A DNA stretch of 64,000 nucleotides from Reticulitermes speratus (Eukaryota; Arthropoda; Insecta; Blattodea; Rhinotermitidae): positions 38,003,478 through 38,067,477 of the forward strand of contig JAJKFL010000006.1 in assembly GCA_021186555.1 (NCBI GenBank), given 5' to 3'. The notes beneath the pieces are model-generated. The model saw only the letters and a list, made by a program, of their open reading frames with translations, made no database searches and was not told the origin of the DNA. The translations under genes and the position numbers were made by a program. How positions within the stretch are numbered: the first letter of the stretch is position 1; every line of letters starts with the position of its first letter. Shown here piece by piece: positions 34,430-45,424 of this stretch.

Positions 34430-36191
34430 CTACAATACACATTCTAAACTTAGAACTAATGAAATCGCTGTTTCTTTTCAACTATTTATGAGTAACTACA
34501 AACTTGACTGTTGTCACAATAGAACTACTGCATAATTATGAGCCACATTTCTAACTGGCGTTAAATATGAACTCGTGAGATTTTAAATTCTCACAGCAAT
34601 GCTGATGAAGGTTCAAGACTTCTGGCATATTATGCCATGTCAAGGGGTAAATATTTAGTGATGTTTCAGAGAAGCATATTGCTTCCTTCTTGCAGTCCAA
34701 GAAGATTGTTTGACCCTGTGTATCATTATCAGTAACTATTTACCAATTGACTGATTCCAAAAGACTTGAATCTTCAAACATTAACTTATACAGTGACATC
34801 CACAAATTAATGGATAGTATGTTTATTGTTTAATCATAAGAGTATTTTATTTGTTCTTCCTCTTGTAGGTTTGTCTGTATTTTATCATATTTGGATAGGT
34901 GTGGAGTACACAAGTTTTCTTTTGCGTTTTGACATTGTACTGTAGGTACATTTACTGAAGCTCTAAAATTTACTACCTTGGTCTTTATCATTAGTATGGT
35001 TACTACAGTTACCACAATTCCTCTAAAAGTATGAATTTAGGTTGATCTCCATGGCTTAATATCCATGCAGTGGTTCTCAAGTTTAAACATGGCTATTAAT
35101 GGACCACATGTCCATTCCTATATGCTTCATTTTCCTGCACATTTTGCAGAGGAAAGTAATTTCGTAACATGTGGATATTTTTTGTGAGTGATGGACCAGT
35201 GTAGATGTAGGTTGAAATGCTGATGTTTCAAGTTCCTTGCTTCCTCCATCTTAGAGGTGAAGTGAATAACAAGTAACCCTTGCTGTATGCTCACAGCGAA
35301 CACTGTGTGTGTTGGTGGATATTGCACCATTTTATTAGTGTAGCAGTAGTGAATGGAAAGACAGACAGAAAAATTGGCTATTATACGGTCATTGATTTTA
35401 TGGGATTATTGGATGGTCACTTTACCTTGAATCTGGAGACAGTAGTTACTTCCACAGTGTCATCACCCAGAAATAATATCATTAGCATTAAATCACAATG
35501 GTAATGTCAAAGTAAAGTTGTGTCCATGCATGCCACAAAGGCATGTAGGAAAGTGGAGGTATTGCTCCATGCATTCTTAACCTTGGTGCTAGCTGGAGGT
35601 AAGTGGTAAGGTTCAAGCCTGCCCGTTTGAACCTGGGATAAAAGGTCCCTGATACCCATTGAATAGGAGGCTGGATGGGCTTCAGGGTCAGTCTGGACGT
35701 TTTGCAGTAGAGAAAAATCTCTTACCCTGCCGGTAATCAAACCGCAATTCCTCAGTCATCCAGACATTCGTCTAGTCACTGTTCTGACCACAGTGTCCTG
35801 GCTACTATTAGACCACCTTGAAAACTTGGAATATTCTATGCTGTAGGTGTTACTTGAAAAGTATGTATGAAGTGCACAAATGGCCACTTTTGGTTTCATT
35901 AGAATTTTTCCATTATTTGGTGCATTCTGTTTTCATAAATGCTCTGGTGACTGAGTCATGGTAGTATAACCCACACATGTTTAGTGGGGGGGAGGGGATG
36001 TCACTGCATAATATCGAAAGGTATGCTGGTGCAGTAATATAATCCAGCATTAAGGTAGTGTCAGTGCTAGTTAATGTTAAATTTTAAGTTTGGTTCTTAG
36101 TAGATTATTAGATGTGCAGGTGGTAATATATAACCACAGCAACTGAGTGAAATCTAAACCCATTAATTAAACATTACTAGATGGTACTTAC
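34430..36191 (-). other. Intron between exons of the unrecognised gene
   Basis: A 1762-base intron, with donor GTAAGT at 36191-36186 and acceptor at 34431-34430. It contains SINE-A copy 3 on the same strand as the gene. Confidence 0.55.
35513..35795 (-). repeat. SINE family A, copy 3
   Basis: Read on the - strand: head CAGTGACTAGACGAATGTCT, B-box-like GGTTTGATTACC, then GTCCAGACTGACCCTGAAGC, CCATCCAGCCTCCTATTCAA, ACCTCCAGCTAGCACCAAGG and an end near TTTGTGGCATGCATGGA. Same block order as the other three copies. Confidence 0.8.
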
Positions 36192-36501
36192 ACTGATTTC
36201 ATTATCTGTATCAGAGAAACTGAAAATTCTGCCATTCTTCTCTCGTTTATCTTTAAAATGCGTGATGTTCATCATGGAATTCTTTACTGAAATTCCCTCC
36301 AGCGTTGCCATTGAGGGATGCTTGTAATAGCTGTTTTTTTCTTGATTGTCTGGATAGTTTGTCAGGTTCATCATGGACATCATAACTGAAGTGAACTGTT
36401 GGTCCACTGATGGATATCTGGTTTTTCCTCGCCCGGCTTTAGGATGTGACTGGTTCATTGCTGAAGAAAGCTGTGATTCCATTAAGGGGTGCCTGCTGTA
36501 A
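36192..36501 (-). CDS. Unrecognised protein, Met/Ser/Lys-rich exon
   Basis: The exon starts after acceptor CTTACACAG (AG at 36503-36502) with the last base of a split codon. It stays open for about 103 codons and ends on a codon boundary at a perfect GTAAGT donor (36191). The product is hydrophilic and contains an imperfect internal repeat: MMSMMNLTNYPDNQEKNSYY followed later by NSMMNITHFKDKREKNGR. It also has two HP-containing segments (SRHPLMESQLSSA and YKHPSMATLEGIS). It ends in FSDTDNEIS, which joins to VELGF of the next exon. No known domain recognised. Good splice sites, matched phase and lack of any TE similarity argue for a real host gene. Upstream exons at higher coordinates were not found. 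Confidence 0.55.
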
Positions 36502-36898
36502 CTGTGTAAGAACAATTACATTAGCAACATTTCAGCTTTTCATGGTTGAAGAAAAGAGATGGAACTGATTCCATTGACTGACTATAAGCTTTGAAGTGTG
36601 TACAGCCTTAGTTTGCCTGCAAATAATTATGGGTTTGACTCCCTCCTGATGCATGGGTACAGTTCATATTTTTTATATCTTGTCACATGGTGGTAGACAC
36701 TATGTGATGGACTGATTCGCCACATAAGAAGTCTAAAAGAAGTGTTACAACAGGCCAGTGAGGTCTCATCTAAGTGCGTAAAACAAGATAAGGAATAACA
36801 TTTTGAAATGTTTGTAGTTTATTCCACAATTTTTGACAGTTTAACATAATTAATATGCCATATGTCCCAATAAACCTTCATAGTATAGTCTGACCCTG
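36502..36898. other. Intergenic or upstream intron
   Basis: Probably 5' intron of the - strand gene. Nothing else recognised. Confidence 0.4.
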
Positions 36899-37133
36899 GG
36901 GTGTAGCTGGGGGAGGGAAAGTGGTGTAGCCAACCCAGGCCACATAGTCCAAGGGGCAGCAAAGTATGCAGCAAAATTAATATTTGAAGTGAAAAAAAAA
37001 ATTGATTTTAAAATACTGAGAAAAATAACAGGAACTTTAACACATAATTTGAGTTTTTAAAATTTGTAATTTCTGTTAGGGTGGCCATTGCGATTTCTCA
37101 CCCGGCCGCCAAAAAAACTAGCTATACCACTGC
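36899..37133. mobile_element. Small hAT-like MITE
   Basis: The left end GGGTGTAGCTGGGGGA and the right end, inverted, GCAGTGGTATAGCTAG share the TGTAGCTRG / TATAGCTAG core found at ends of some hAT MITEs. The flanks are near-identical 10-mers, TCTGACCCTG (36889-36898) and TCTGGCCCTG (37134-37143), consistent with an 8-10 bp target duplication carrying one mutation. No coding capacity. Confidence 0.6.
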
Positions 37134-38204
37134 TCTGGCCCTGGGATGAGTCCAGCATAGGGTGGCATGCAGATTGGTGCAAGGAAAGTAGTATGGTGGA
37201 TGTTCTTATTTACGCAAGACAAGGAACAAAGTGTCATACAAAATAAAAAAGTTAATGAGAACAGAAATTTTAATGTGACTTATGTATCAAATTGATTTAT
37301 TTTTCATATGAAGTAAAGCACTGCAGCAAGAAAATATTTAAATGATCATTGTTTTATGAAACATCTATATCAATGGTTCAAAGCATAAACCTTGTATGTC
37401 CAGTATAAAGAGTTCTCATTAAACTTTAGTTGGATATGTGCCAACACACTGGTCTGGTATGACATAGAGTGCTGTATTACTTAACTCCATCTTCCATCAC
37501 CATGGTAGCATCTGCACTTACATACTTGTACAATACAAGAGGGGCATATTTAACATTAAGTGCACACTAATTAAATCAATAAAAAATGGACATACAATAC
37601 ATGTTCTTTGACCTATTGGTGTTATAGCATTATAATTAACATAGATTCTCATAGTACTAAATAAAAAGCTGTTATAAGAACATACCACTCCTACTTTCAT
37701 TTAAATTTTTTAAATATATCAGACTCAGAGGAATTATAAATTAATAATTTTTGCAATCAGTGATCCTTTTATGTGAATAATTACTACAGATTCTCCTTAT
37801 GGCAAAATTTGTTAGATACAATGTCATTTCCTATGGTCAGCATGTATGTAATTACCCATATGGAAAATAAATTTCATACAGAACCTGTAATAGGCCTATT
37901 TTTATGGCCTGTATACAACATTTTAGATGACTGGAGCCAATTTTGTATCAATTATGAATCAGATGAAGTGTGGTATTGGTGACACATAGATGTCAGTTGG
38001 AAGCCATACTTTGCATGGAGATAAAATCAAATTTTTGATTACTTAAAGAATGGCCCATGTAGAAACATATTTGCATACAATACTAAATACAGATCACACA
38101 AAGACTGATACATTTTATGTTAAGATTTTCTGTTTCACTAGATTTATGGTTCATATTTAATTATATACAAGAAAAACGGGGAATGATTTTAGTGTGATTT
38201 GTAC
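37134..38204. other. Intergenic, nothing recognised
   Basis: AT-rich. No exon, transposase or repeat unit supported. Confidence 0.5.
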
Positions 38205-38303
38205 ATTCTAGCCAGATGACCAAATCCACATCCTGTTTTTGTCTTTGTGACTGTATATTGGATCTATGGATTGTAAATAAATGATGATGATGATGATGAT
38301 GAT
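38205..38303 (+). repeat. LINE 3' end with TGATGA tail
   Basis: GACCAAATCCACATCCTG, then GTGACTGTATATTGGATC, ATGGATTGTAAATAAATG and a (TGA)n tail at 38281-38302. This is the same 3'-end layout as the LINE ending near 45900 (GACTTGTTCCACATTC, GTGACACACTTATGGATCC, ATGGAATGTATG). A 5'-truncated copy with no coding sequence. Confidence 0.6.
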
Positions 38304-38421
38304 TTGAAAGAATAAATTTTATATTGCTTTCACCGTGCATTTTTCACACTATTCAATCTTACCAACAAAATGCACACACAAAAAACTACTTTTTGTTATA
38401 GTTATATTAGTATTGATGTAT

Positions 38422-38464
38422 ACCCCTACACGTGTTTCAGTCCTTGGACCATCTTCAGGGGCTA
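38422..38464 (-). ncRNA. Hammerhead-like motif, left arm
   Basis: On the - strand: CCCCTGAAGA core, extra T, stem II GGTCC/GGACT, GAAAC, short stem III ending G-T-A, then GGGG. Stem I pairs CCC with GGG next to the predicted cleavage after the A of GTA, which obeys the NUH rule. The extra T between core A9 and stem II is shared by all motifs of this kind here. Confidence 0.5.
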
Positions 38465-38779
38465 ATAAGCTACTACACTTCAACTTGCACGTTAGAAGGG
38501 TTCAAGGAGCACCCTTGTCTCAGTAATAAATTTTAAAACCATTTCAGTTTGTAAAATTTTTTGTAAAACTGTAAAAACTTATAATTTATCTTATCAGTTA
38601 AAGTCACAATTTAAAATATTTAAAATGTTTTTAAATTGGCGGTGTTGGTCACTTGTGCACGGAATCGTGGTATTGTTTTTGTTGTTAATTGTAGGCTGTA
38701 ATATAAATAAAATTATATATAGTTAGAAAATATTCTGTCTGTATTAATTACTTTTCACGTAAACTGATTAATATTAATT

Positions 38780-39446
38780 TATAAATTTTGCATGAATGAC
38801 GTACCGTGTTGCTTCGCGTGTTGTCGTGTTGAGTGGTATGGGCTGAATGTCGTCTGGTGGACTTTGCTACGGGGTGTATCAAGTTCTGGAGGTTGTGTAC
38901 TAGCAGGGGTAGGTGGGGTGAGGTTGATGAATTGGAATAGCGGGTTTTCGTCTGCTACGTATTGTTCACTAATCAATAACTGTTGTCTGTGATATAGTTG
39001 TATATATAGGTTTTCAGTCATGTTCATGTGCCAACCTTTCTTACATGTTTTTATCAGCTGCATACTATCCTGTATTGGAGCGTATTCATGTTGGTTATTC
39101 AAGATGTGTAGAGCGTATGCTGATTTTGGTTCATTGTTTTTTATATATCTAGTGTGTTCTATATATCTCGTCTTTAGATTTCTTCCAGTGTGGCCAACAT
39201 AATATTCGTTATAGGTGTTACATCTTAGGCTGCAAATACCACTATTTTTAAATTCATCATCATTTTGTACGTGGGTTTTAGTTTGTTCTGGGTGGTGTTT
39301 CTTACGCGGAATGTAATCTGTACCTTTGTGTTTTTAAAGATATTTGTGACTTTCCTTATTAGTGGGCTGCTGTATTCAAATGTAATCCAGTTTTTGTTGT
39401 TGTTAGTGTCTTGTGTCAGTTTGTAGTTTTTTGATGTTTTTGATCT
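38780..39446 (-). pseudogene. Penelope-like RT tail and GIY-YIG endonuclease
   Basis: The - strand gives the end of a Penelope-like polyprotein. The RT C-terminal segment comes first (NWITFEYSSPLIRKVTNIFK, NTKVQITFR). After one frameshift, the GIY-YIG domain follows: NSGICSLRCNTYNEYYVGHT, GRNLKTRYIEHTRYIKNN and AYALHILNNQHEY. The YYVG, the Arg of GRN and the HI.N.H region correspond to the catalytic layout of the family, and the zinc-like C-x-L-x-C before it is also typical. After this the frame is a low-complexity Pro/Thr/Gln tail ending near 38780. The endonuclease nicks target DNA for primed reverse transcription. Most of the RT is missing, so the copy is dead. Confidence 0.82.
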
Positions 39447-39744
39447 GTTTACGTGAAAAGTAATTAATACAGACAGAATATTTTTTAACTATATATAATT
39501 TTATTTATATTACAGCCTGCAATTAACAACAAAAACAATACCACGATTCCGTGCACAAGTGACCAACACCGCTAATTTAAACATTTAAATATTTTAAATT
39601 GTGACTTTAACTTATAAGATAAATTATAAGTTTTTACAGTTTTACAAAAAAATTTACAAACTCAAATGGTTTTAAAATTTATTACTGAGACAAGGGTGCT
39701 CCTTGAACCCTTCTAACATGCAAGTTGAAGTGTAGTAGCTTATT

Positions 39745-39788
39745 AGCCCTCTGAAGATGGTCCAAGGACTGAAACGCGTGTAGGGGTA
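39745..39788 (+). ncRNA. Hammerhead-like motif, right arm
   Basis: CCCTCTGAAGA core, extra T, stem II GGTCC/GGACT, GAAAC, short GCGT loop, G-T-A and GGGG. Stem I pairs CCC with GGG plus a G-T closing pair. It is the inverted partner of the motif at 38422-38464. Confidence 0.5.
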
Positions 39789-39858
39789 TACATCAATACT
39801 AATAAAACTATAAAAAAGTAGTTTTTTGTGTGTGCATTTTGTTGGTAAAATTGAATAA

Positions 39859-41084
39859 TAATTGAAAGAATAAATTGGAATTAACAGAATTTTATCACCA
39901 AAAAAGGTACCATATATTAAGGTTAATAAAGTAAGCAGCTTTATAAAAAACACTTTGGGGAAACGTGTGCACTTCATTTTGAAGTATCAAGTTTCATTAA
40001 AGCCTGACAAGAATAAGAGGTACTTTACATGATGATGTATGTACATTTATGGTAGTACCTTGCTGAATTCTTCTTAGAATGAGAAATGTTTCAGACAAAG
40101 TTCTAGGGAAAATTAAAAGACACATTTTATGTTCAATAACATTTTTCCAAAAATCGTGGCACTTATGAGATAATGTGGAAAAATATGGTAGAGCCAGGCA
40201 GGCCACAGATGACAATATAATATGGGCATGCGCTTTGTATGGTGGATAATTAAGGGTACATACACACACTCAGAATATGTAATATATATTGCTTTTCAAC
40301 AGCAACAATGGTTTTGTGACAGCACCTCACTGTTACAGTTATACCTACATTGCCGGTCTTGTTCATCTTAGTATCATCCATGCTCTCAACAAGCAATTTC
40401 AGTTTCGCTGCTGTTATAAAGCAGAGAGAAAAGTCGCCGTGTTGCTATTCTGTATGTGCTAAGGCCTTTCAGATTAAATTTTTTCTTCCTCCTCCAGAAC
40501 TATTTTTTGAAATATAATAGAATAATATGTTTATTTTAAATCAAGATCTATGCTAACATATGAGCTGAATAAAAAATTGCAGTGCATGAATTTGGGCTTC
40601 TATACTCAGATACAGCCTAGCAAAGGGAAAGTTTGGAAAGAGATAAAAAATATCATGCAGCCGATAAGGACATATACTCACCCCCTACTTGTGTATGAAC
40701 TGTGAACAGAAAGGGCTAAGTATAATGAAATCAGGATTCCCAAAGTTTGGAGCATTGGCACTGTTGTTTGCATTTCTGCTGCAACATATAAATAAAACAG
40801 TTCTAATTTGTAGTTATAAAGTAATAACAAGCAAATGAGTAGTAAAAGAAGTCAAGGGCAGCTGCTGACATAGACACCCCTCCCATACAAAAATGGATGT
40901 AAGTAACTGAAACTTGTATGTAAGCAAGATAAACTCCTCATTTTGCATTTGCTTTGTGCAGAGTACAAATTCATGACCATGGCCTACATCTAAATTCATG
41001 AGGCAAGAGGAATCTTACACTTCTTATTGCTAACAGTCTAGGTGAAACAATGTGTCAGGTTTTAGCAGTATTCCTGTTATCACC
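39859..41084. other. Intergenic, nothing recognised
   Basis: No gene or repeat supported. Confidence 0.5.
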
Positions 41085-41149
41085 AATACAAGAGCCTCCC
41101 CTTTTTCAGTTTAAAAGAAATGGCACAAAGTTGCTTAAGATATACTGAT

Positions 41150-42185
41150 TGTAATTACCAAGAGTTTAGAAACCAAGATAGAACTGTAGATTCATCTAAT
41201 TCACTATATATCTTTCATAACAATATTAGAGGACGAGGAAGCAAAACTGATGTATTAATTAATTACAAATAGATAGTTTGAATCCCCATGTACTATTCAA
41301 TTCAATTCAATTTATTTAGCATCCATAACTGTTACATAAGCAACAATTGGACAAGTCCAATTAAACAACAGCCAAAATACTACACATCAAATAACAATTT
41401 AAATATAATCAAATACATTTTCGGATAAAAACAGTCACTTATACCATTAATGCCACTTATACCATTTATGCCACTTGTACATGTTTAAAATAATCTAAAG
41501 ATAATAAAATCTTGTAGAACTTTAGGTATGAAAGTGTTGAATAAATTTTCAATTTCTAAAAGTTATGAATGCAACTTTATAAACTATAAATAATTTTGTA
41601 ACCGAACCAAAAAGCATACCCATAGAAAACCACTGCATCTTTGTGTAGAAAATCACACTCCAAAAATACCTTATATATTACTATGTCTAACCAATAGTCT
41701 TTTATTTATGATTACTAATTTTTCCGTCTTTTAATGTTATTAAAAAACTCTTGTAAAGAATAAAAGTAGTTTTTTAATAAAAAAATTTTTAATTGGTTTT
41801 TGAAATCATTAAAATTCTCTATTATTTTTTTTCTGTGGGTAGATTGTTGTGTAGTTTTATCCCCATATTTATTACATTCTTTTTACTACGTTTTAGTGAG
41901 CATCACATGGAAGAACAGGACCTGCTAGACCTCACATTACCAGGCTATATATTAGGATCAAGTTTCTGCCGTCAAAATCTACAGAAGGGAGGTATGTGTA
42001 TTTTTGTTCATAAAGACCTGTATTTCAGCAAAATGAATATTTCAAGTAACTGTAAAGAAAAGGACTTGGAAGTTTGTGCTGTTGAACTACAGACTGAATC
42101 ATCTAAACTAATTATATTAAGCTTATACAGAGCGCATACAGGAGATTTTAATCAATTTATAAAAACTCTAATCCTACTTTGAAAC
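41150..42185 (+). pseudogene. LINE AP-like endonuclease, split by insertion
   Basis: N-terminal APE-type endonuclease of the LINE ORF2, which nicks the target. FHNNIRGRGSKTDVL (usually FHQNIRGLRSK) and NPHVL lie before the insertion. After it come SEHHMEEQDLLDLTLPGY, ILGSSFCRQN, KGGMCIFVHKDL and KLIILSLYRAHTGD (usually YRAPTGD). The Glu of T/SEHH and the Tyr of YRA are catalytic positions in the family. The later Asp motif (GDFN) reads CGAINTDYL-like in degenerate form after 42200. Confidence 0.75.
41286..41889 (-). mobile_element. Retroelement 3' end inserted in the LINE endonuclease
   Basis: The endonuclease reading breaks off after NPHVL at about 41290 and resumes with SEHHMEE at about 41893. 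The inserted segment starts with TTCAATTCAATTCAATTTAT, which on the - strand is an AAATAAATTGAATTGAAT simple tail, so it is the 3' end of a minus-strand LINE or SINE. The rest is AT-rich and unrecognised. Confidence 0.6.
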
Positions 42186-43065
42186 ATCTTTATAAACCAA
42201 AATCAGAACTTTTAATTTGTGGAGCCATAAACACAGATTACCTCATTGAAAGCAACCGTAAAAACAACTAGCCTCATTATTAACAACGTATAATCTGTCG
42301 CACACAGTAAAATTTACAATAAGCATTCAAAATAACTCAAGTATTGCCATTGATAATATATTTGTGGATAACAGTACACTAAATTTATCTTCTATATCTC
42401 CCATAATAAATGGCCTATCAGGCCACGATGCTGAAATTCTCACAGTTAAAAATGTATATGCAACAATAAAAAATTTCCTTTGAAGCAGAGAACCAGATTA
42501 ATAAACAATGAAACAATCATGAAGTTTCAGACTCTACTAAAAAAACAGAAACATGGAAATCTGTATATAAAGATCCTAACCATATTTTTAACTCAGTTCT
42601 GTGCACTTTCTTAAACATTTTCCAAGCTAGTTTTCCAGTTAAATACAAAAGTACAAAAGAAAAAGATGACTGGATTATACAAGGAATAAAAGAAATCTTG
42701 CACACATAAAAGATGTCTGTATACCTTCACTAAGAGCAGCAATGATCCAAAAGCAAAAGCACATTATATTAAATAAAAGAAGCTAAGAAGCAACACTACA
42801 GTAGACTTACACCAAAATATAATGACAAAATAGAAACAGCATGGAACATTATACAGAAAGATACAGAAAAAGTACATTCAGTGGAACAGGTTCCCACCTT
42901 ACTTGTGAATGATAAAAATTAAAGGATCCAAGAAACGTGGCCAATGCCTTCAATGATTTATTTATAACAATTTCTGAAATATTACACATTCAACACATAG
43001 AGAATGGAGATGCTATCTCAGTTCTAAAAGATTCATTTCCTGGAAACTTCCCCAGCATAAAAATA

Positions 43066-43581
43066 CAGTAAAACCTGTGAAACTGGCCACCCTTGTAAGT
43101 TGGCCACCTGCCAAATTTGGCCACACTTTTATGGAACTGGTTAATTCCTATGATATTGTACATGGTCAGTACTCCATAACTTAGCCATCTGTTTGTTCAA
43201 TCTTGGACGCAGTTTCACATTTAGTGTATGCTTTCTGTACAAGTTCAACTTCCCTATGTTGGGCGAAATCCTCATTCATTAGCAGAACTACCTGTTGTCC
43301 ATCCAACCTCCATCCTTTCTACACAAGTATGGACAGTACTTTGGAATTTCATAGGGACATCTGACCCATTACTATACTTCAACACCCTATTCATTGACAG
43401 GGTTATATACTTGTCTTCCAACTTGACCACCTGTCTCTGCATTCTGAACTGTACATTTTCACGAGTGGGAGTGCACAGTTCAGTTTTCATAGTGTCTAGT
43501 TTTTTCCATAAGTTGGTCACATGTGTAAGTTGGGCTGTTTTGAATGGAACCAGAAGTGGCCAACATAGACGGGTTTCACTG
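43066..43581. mobile_element. Pogo/Tigger-type MITE nested in the LINE
   Basis: The left end CAGTAAAACCTGTGAAACTG and the right end, inverted, CAGTGAAACCCGTCTATGTT match over the CAGTRAAACCYGT core. TA lies on both sides (43064-43065, 43582-43583). The sub-terminal word TTGGCCAC/GGCCAC recurs (43090-43130 and 43505-43560). No transposase. LINE coding sequence lies on both sides of it. Confidence 0.78.
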
Positions 43582-44489
43582 TAATCTGAATCACTGAAGC
43601 TGAGATAAAAATTATAATACATTCTCTAAAACCAAACTGATCATCAGGTTATGCTGAAATAACAAAATCTTAAAAACTCGAGCATCTCTCATTAGTCACC
43701 TATTAAGCTACATTTATAGTCACTTGCTATATACAGGTATTTTTCCTGACCGTCTTAAAATTGCGGTAGTTAAACCACTTTACAAGAAAGAAGACAAAAC
43801 TAGTATGAAAATTATGTGCCTATTTCATTATTAACTGTTTTTCTAAGGTATTTGAGAGAGCTATGCACAACAAATTAAGCCAACATCTGCATACTAACAA
43901 CATACTTGTCACAGAAGAGCATGGTTTTAGGAAAGGGATATCTAATGAAAATGCTGTCTTCAGATTAACAGATAGTGTATTTAAATCTATTAACCAAAAA
44001 ATGCATGTTGGAGGAATTTTCTGTGATTTGGCAAAGGCTTTTGTTTGCGTAAATTATCAAAATTTGTTAGCTAAATTACATTTCTATGGAATTCAAGGAA
44101 TCTCTGAAGATTGGTTCAGGTCCTATTTAACTAATAGAAGACAGAAAGTTGAAGTAAAGTCACCTAATACAACCAAAATTTTTTTCTCTGCCTGAGGTAC
44201 ATTGAAACATTTAGATCCACAAGGATCAATTCTAGGGCCTCTGCTGTTCATAATATATATAAATGACCTTCCCCTGAGAATAAATTCTATATCAGAAAGA
44301 ATATTATTTGCTAATGACACTAGTGACATAATTTCAAGCATAAATTTCGAAGATTTCTGTTCAGTACCAAATTTAGATCTATTTCATATGACTAAATGAT
44401 TTGCTGCTAAAAAGTTAGTCCTTAAGTTAGATAAAACAAATATAAAGAAATTTCTAAAAAATAATACATCACATACAACATAAAAGTAC

Positions 44490-44800
44490 CTATATAGAAG
44501 AGTCTGAGGTACTATGCTACAAGCTGGAAGGTCGCAGCTTCGATTCCCAATGGTGTAATTGGAATTTTTCATTGATTTAATCCTTCTGGCCACACTATGG
44601 CCCTGGGTTCGACTCAGCCTCTAACAGAAATGAGTACAAGGAATATATCCTGGGGGGTAAAGGCGGCCGGTAAGTAGGGCTGACAACCTTGCCACCTTCA
44701 TGTACCAACCGTCTGGAAATCTGGGAGCCTCAACTTCCTGGAACCATCAGGGCCTGCCCAGGTCTGTACAGGGATTGCGTTACCTTTATACAGAAAAGAT
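44490..44800 (+). repeat. SINE family B, copy 2, nested in the LINE
   Basis: The head has a tRNA-like A box (GAGGTACTATGCTAC) and a B box (GCTTCGATTCCC at about 44538). The body blocks match copy 1 at 18336-18618: TTTTTCATTGATTTAATCC, GACTCAGCCTCTAACAGAAA, GACAACCTTGCCACCTTCAT, CCTCAACTTCCTGG, and an end near GCGTTACCTTTAT. It lies between RT segments of the LINE. Confidence 0.78.
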
Positions 44801-45194
44801 GGTAAATACAAAATTTCTTGGTTTACAAATTGATAACCACGTAAATTTGAAAAACCACATTGAACAAATGCTTCATAAGTTAAGTGGAGCATATTATGCC
44901 ATTAGGTCGATGGTCCATATCAGTAACATTAACACTCTCAAATCAGTTTACTATACATACATTCGTTCTATTATAAAATATGGAATAATTTTTTGGGGTA
45001 ACTTTTCCAATAGTGGGAAGATTTTCACTCTAAAAAAGAAAACTGTCAGAATCATGAATGGTGCACAACACAGAACTTGATGTAGCAGTCTATTTAAACA
45101 ATTAGAGATTTTAACTCTTCCATGCCAATACATAAAATACATATATTTTTTTTTTAAATATAGAACATCCCAGTTGGTGCATCGATCACAAATG

Positions 45195-45424
45195 TATGTT
45201 TATTTAGCTCTTCAATCACACAAACAAGTTATATTACATATGCTTTTTTTTTTTTTTTTTTGGCAACTAGTTTCGCCTTGGGGACATCAGGCAACTAGCA
45301 AATTATAGTTTTTATTAGTGGCCTGATGATGGCTCAGTCCCCAAGCCGAAACTAGTTGCCAAAAAGAAAAAAAAATGTGTGTAATATAACTTGTTGGTGT
45401 GATTGAAGAGCTAAATAAACATAT
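45195..45424. mobile_element. Palindromic Penelope-type insertion in the LINE
   Basis: Arms TATGTTTATTTAGCTCTTCA at the left and its complement at the right (ending about 45424) are near-perfect over the outer 60-65 bp. An inner pair built on GGCAACTAGTTTCG follows. A T22 run sits in the left arm and an A-rich run opposes it. The right arm has a complete hammerhead-like core (45318-45361). The left-arm copy of the core has lost its stem II. LINE coding sequence continues on both sides. Confidence 0.75.
45318..45361 (+). ncRNA. Hammerhead-like motif
   Basis: GTGGC then CTGATGA, extra T, stem II GGC/GCC (loop TCAGTCCCCAA), GAAAC, two-base stem-III loop TA, G-T-T, then GCCA. Stem I pairs TGGC with GCCA directly at the cleavage position. 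This is one of the two best-formed examples in the window. Confidence 0.55.

Larger units (their letters stand above)
38348..39858. mobile_element. Penelope-like element between inverted terminal arms
   Basis: Two arms of about 415 bp, 38348-38764 and 39447-39858, are inverted copies of each other with scattered mismatches and small indels. Matching marks are CACACAAAAAACTAC and its complement outside, TTAATTACTTTTCACGTAAA and its complement inside. Each arm has one hammerhead-like motif (38422-38464 on -, 39745-39788 on +). The space between holds the C-terminal coding end of a Penelope-like protein on the - strand. Penelope-like elements are known for complex terminal repeats in direct or inverted arrangement and for GIY-YIG endonucleases. 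A further arm of the same family is at 62328-62560. Confidence 0.8.
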
